Part shown: in pieces, positions 62,424-64,000 of the stretch
How the letters are laid out: every line of letters begins with the position of its first letter
How positions within the stretch are numbered: position 1 is the stretch's first letter
Assembly (NCBI RefSeq): GCF_013823385.1
Contig: NZ_PNMA01000017.1
Span: 1-64,000 of the forward strand
Source of the DNA: Hyphomonas sp.
Lineage (GTDB): Bacteria; Pseudomonadota; Alphaproteobacteria; Caulobacterales; Hyphomonadaceae
DNA length: 64,000 bases
Direction: 5' to 3'
Position numbers and translations under genes: made by a program
Notes under the pieces: generated by a model
What the model was told of the DNA's origin: nothing
Seen by the model: the letters and a program-made list of their open reading frames with translations, nothing else
The model's database searches: none

Positions 62424-63245
62424 CTAATCGAGAAGCTTGTCTTTCAGGGCGCTCACATCTATTTCATCTAAACCGTACACGGTCTTTACAAATGATTCGA
62501 TGGTCCCGTGCTGTCCTTCCAGCTCGGAGAACGTTGCCCTTATATAGTCGGGATGGGACATGAGAAGCGGCTCAACCACCTCCTCAGCGAGCTCGCGCAA
62601 CATACTTTGCCCGTGCAGCCCGGAGGGGGTCTTGTCGTCGAGGCCAAGCTCCTTTCGGTAATCCACGATCCGGGCCGACAGCGCGTAATCTTCGATGACG
62701 AGAGGCTCGGGGACACCCAACAGAGACAGGATGATGGCAGCCAGGACCCCGGTTCTGTCTTTTCCGGCGGCGCAATGAAACAGAAGCGGAAACTCTCCTT
62801 CAGCCAGGCATCGCAAGACTGATGCATAAGCCTCAGCATGATCGTAGGGCAGGCGCCTGTAAAGTTTTAGCATTAAATCGGTCACGGCTTCCGGCCGCAG
62901 GTCAGGGTCTGTAAACGTGGCGGCCATCGCATCCAGGTTGCCATTGTCGCCCGACTGGAAGCCGGCCTGCCTGACAGGGTTGCCGACCCAGACAGTGGGT
63001 AAGGCGTTGCGTTCCTCCGGGGTTCGCAAGTCAAACACGCCTTTCAGCTCCAATCTGTCGATTTTGCGATAGTCAGACTGCGTCAGCTTATTCAGCCCTG
63101 CAGAACGGAAAATCTGATATCTCCTAACGGATTTTCCGCAGACGGTAGGATATCCACCAAGATCACGGAAGTTCTGCGCTCCCTGCAGTTTCAGGACGCG
63201 GCTGGGAACACTTCCTGCGTAGGGTTTGAATGTACGTATCCACAT
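62424..63245 (-). CDS. Tyrosine/serine protein phosphatase (Y_phosphatase3 type)
   Basis: 273 aa. The P-loop HCAAGKDRTGVLAA near 158 is the Cys-x5-Arg active site. The N-terminal GAQNFRDLGGYPTVCGKSVRRYQIFRSAGLNKL is the typical start of this family, related to MptpB and lipid phosphatases. Probably a cytosolic phosphoprotein or phosphoinositide phosphatase. It is convergent with the integrase, on the far side of the presumed island end. Confidence 0.9.
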   Translation of the reverse strand: MWIRTFKPYAGSVPSRVLKLQGAQNFRDLGGYPTVCGKSVRRYQIFRSAGLNKLTQSDYRKIDRLELKGVFDLRTPEERNALPTVWVGNPVRQAGFQSGDNGNLDAMAATFTDPDLRPEAVTDLMLKLYRRLPYDHAEAYASVLRCLAEGEFPLLFHCAAGKDRTGVLAAIILSLLGVPEPLVIEDYALSARIVDYRKELGLDDKTPSGLHGQSMLRELAEEVVEPLLMSHPDYIRATFSELEGQHGTIESFVKTVYGLDEIDVSALKDKLLD

Positions 63246-63374
63246 ATCCGCCTTCTATCCGATTTTATCGCATGCTTGGGCCCACCGGAATTCATTGCCG
63301 CGCCCCCGCCGACAGAGATCAGCGGATTGCTGACGCTGGTAGAGTTTGCGAAACAAGACCGCGACGTCGCGTTC

Positions 63375-64000
63375 TCATGAACTCATGATGCGCTGGGCCA
63401 TGTCCCAGTAAAATGCAGTCATGGCCTTGTACTGGGCGGCAATATCTCCAGGGAGATATCTCGACATGGACCCCATGCAGATCAGAATTTCATAAGCGGC
63501 GTGCACCTTATAATAGCTCAGATCGCCGATCGGCTTTCCACCGACATCCGCATACATTGAAAGCCAGTCTGCTTCTGTGGGCGGAGCGACCGGCAGACTT
63601 GCCGCATGCGGCCGATGTGGATCCATTGAGACAATCTGAATTGCCAGATCGAGCTCCGCCGCGCCGACCGAACTCAGCTCCCAGTCAAGCATCGCAGAGA
63701 CACGATTGTTATGCAGCAGATAATTGCCGAGATTGGGGTCTCCATGCATGAGCACAGGCTGTCTGATAACCGGCGCATTTGTCAGCAGCCACTCATGGAT
63801 CGGAAGCAAGCGCTCATAATCATCGGGCCTGGCCCAGTCCCAAGTCTTGCGCCACCAGTTAATGAATTTCTCCGGCGGCGACCCGCCATGGGCCTCTTTC
63901 GAAAAATCCGCCAGGCCGTAAGCGGCGTAGTCGAGACTGTGCACGGCTGCGAGATTGCGAAGAATGTCGAGATAAATTTCACGGCGCTCAGGCTGAGTTG
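63375..64000 (-). CDS. APH-like phosphotransferase family protein, C-terminal part
   Basis: The frame is open to the window edge; residues upstream of the track start read TQPERREIYLDILRNLAAVHSLDY, so the GTG given in the track is internal. Brenner motif VLMHGDPNLGNYLLHNN and metal motif AMLDWELSSVGAAELDLA belong to the aminoglycoside phosphotransferase/choline kinase family. The FADD-like association (ACAD10-type, acting with acyl-CoA metabolism) is one option. The N-terminal ATP-binding lobe lies outside. Confidence 0.85.
   Translation of the reverse strand, partial: TQPERREIYLDILRNLAAVHSLDYAAYGLADFSKEAHGGSPPEKFINWWRKTWDWARPDDYERLLPIHEWLLTNAPVIRQPVLMHGDPNLGNYLLHNNRVSAMLDWELSSVGAAELDLAIQIVSMDPHRPHAASLPVAPPTEADWLSMYADVGGKPIGDLSYYKVHAAYEILICMGSMSRYLPGDIAAQYKAMTAFYWDMAQRIMSS

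Overview
The window is about 64 kb of high-GC DNA from an alphaproteobacterium. Gene content (aa3-oxidase subunit IV, DUF1178, ExoD, Bax-inhibitor-1 family, the EnvC/CtpA/divergent-deacetylase/RppH string, cysteine-free bL31, gap-pgk-class I aldolase) fits the Caulobacterales/Hyphomonadaceae (Maricaulales) side best, but that is inference from gene families only. No rRNA or tRNA gene and no transposase was recognised.

Left part (1-45.3 kb) is a core chromosome. 0-4.2 kb: ABC exporter (ATPase plus start of permease), a small oxidase subunit, DUF1178, glutaredoxin, ComF and a divergent methyltransferase. 4.2-7 kb: a tightly overlapping leftward operon of PPIase lipoprotein, argJ, mutT and a Flp pilin, divergent from secA (7.1-9.9 kb). 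10.3-16.8 kb: DMT exporter, then gap-pgk-fba for central carbon metabolism, two zinc-ribbon proteins, DUF2798, thiE, DUF4282. 16.9-26.7 kb: inositol-monophosphatase family, Baeyer-Villiger-like monooxygenase, an orphan gene set among palindromic repeats, MsbA-like ABC exporter, bL31, CreD, and a glycosyltransferase/O-antigen ligase pair behind thrS. 26.7-45.3 kb: thrS, yidD, NifU-like scaffold, exoD, SixA-like phosphatase, cysS, folE, hydrolase, rppH, polysaccharide deacetylase, ctpA, envC, a possible HEPN protein, PepSY, GNAT, ABM, mdh, BI-1, DUF2853, thpR, acyl-CoA dehydrogenase.

Right part (about 45.4-62.3 kb) is an accessory, defence-type island ending in a P4-like tyrosine integrase. It has a five-gene leftward operon in which a type I restriction-modification system (hsdM, hsdS, hsdR) is interrupted between hsdS and hsdR by a small HEPN-motif protein and a DUF262/HNH (GmrSD-like) nuclease. 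It also has a two-gene unit (NA37/NdpA-like protein plus a membrane protein, reading frames overlapping), an ArdA antirestriction gene, DUF736, a fused nucleotidyltransferase-HEPN protein, and a 5'-truncated PIN-like remnant next to the integrase. After the island come a tyrosine phosphatase and a partial APH-like phosphotransferase.

Non-coding structure is notable. Two copies of a 114-119 bp double-hairpin element with 15-bp terminal inverted repeats lie at 9.9 and 20.4 kb, a third element of the same architecture lies at 19.6 kb, and an inverted pair of another palindromic repeat brackets the orphan gene at 19.7-20.3 kb. The best candidates for something undescribed are the HEPN + DUF262/HNH pair inside the hsd operon and the NA37-like + membrane protein pair.
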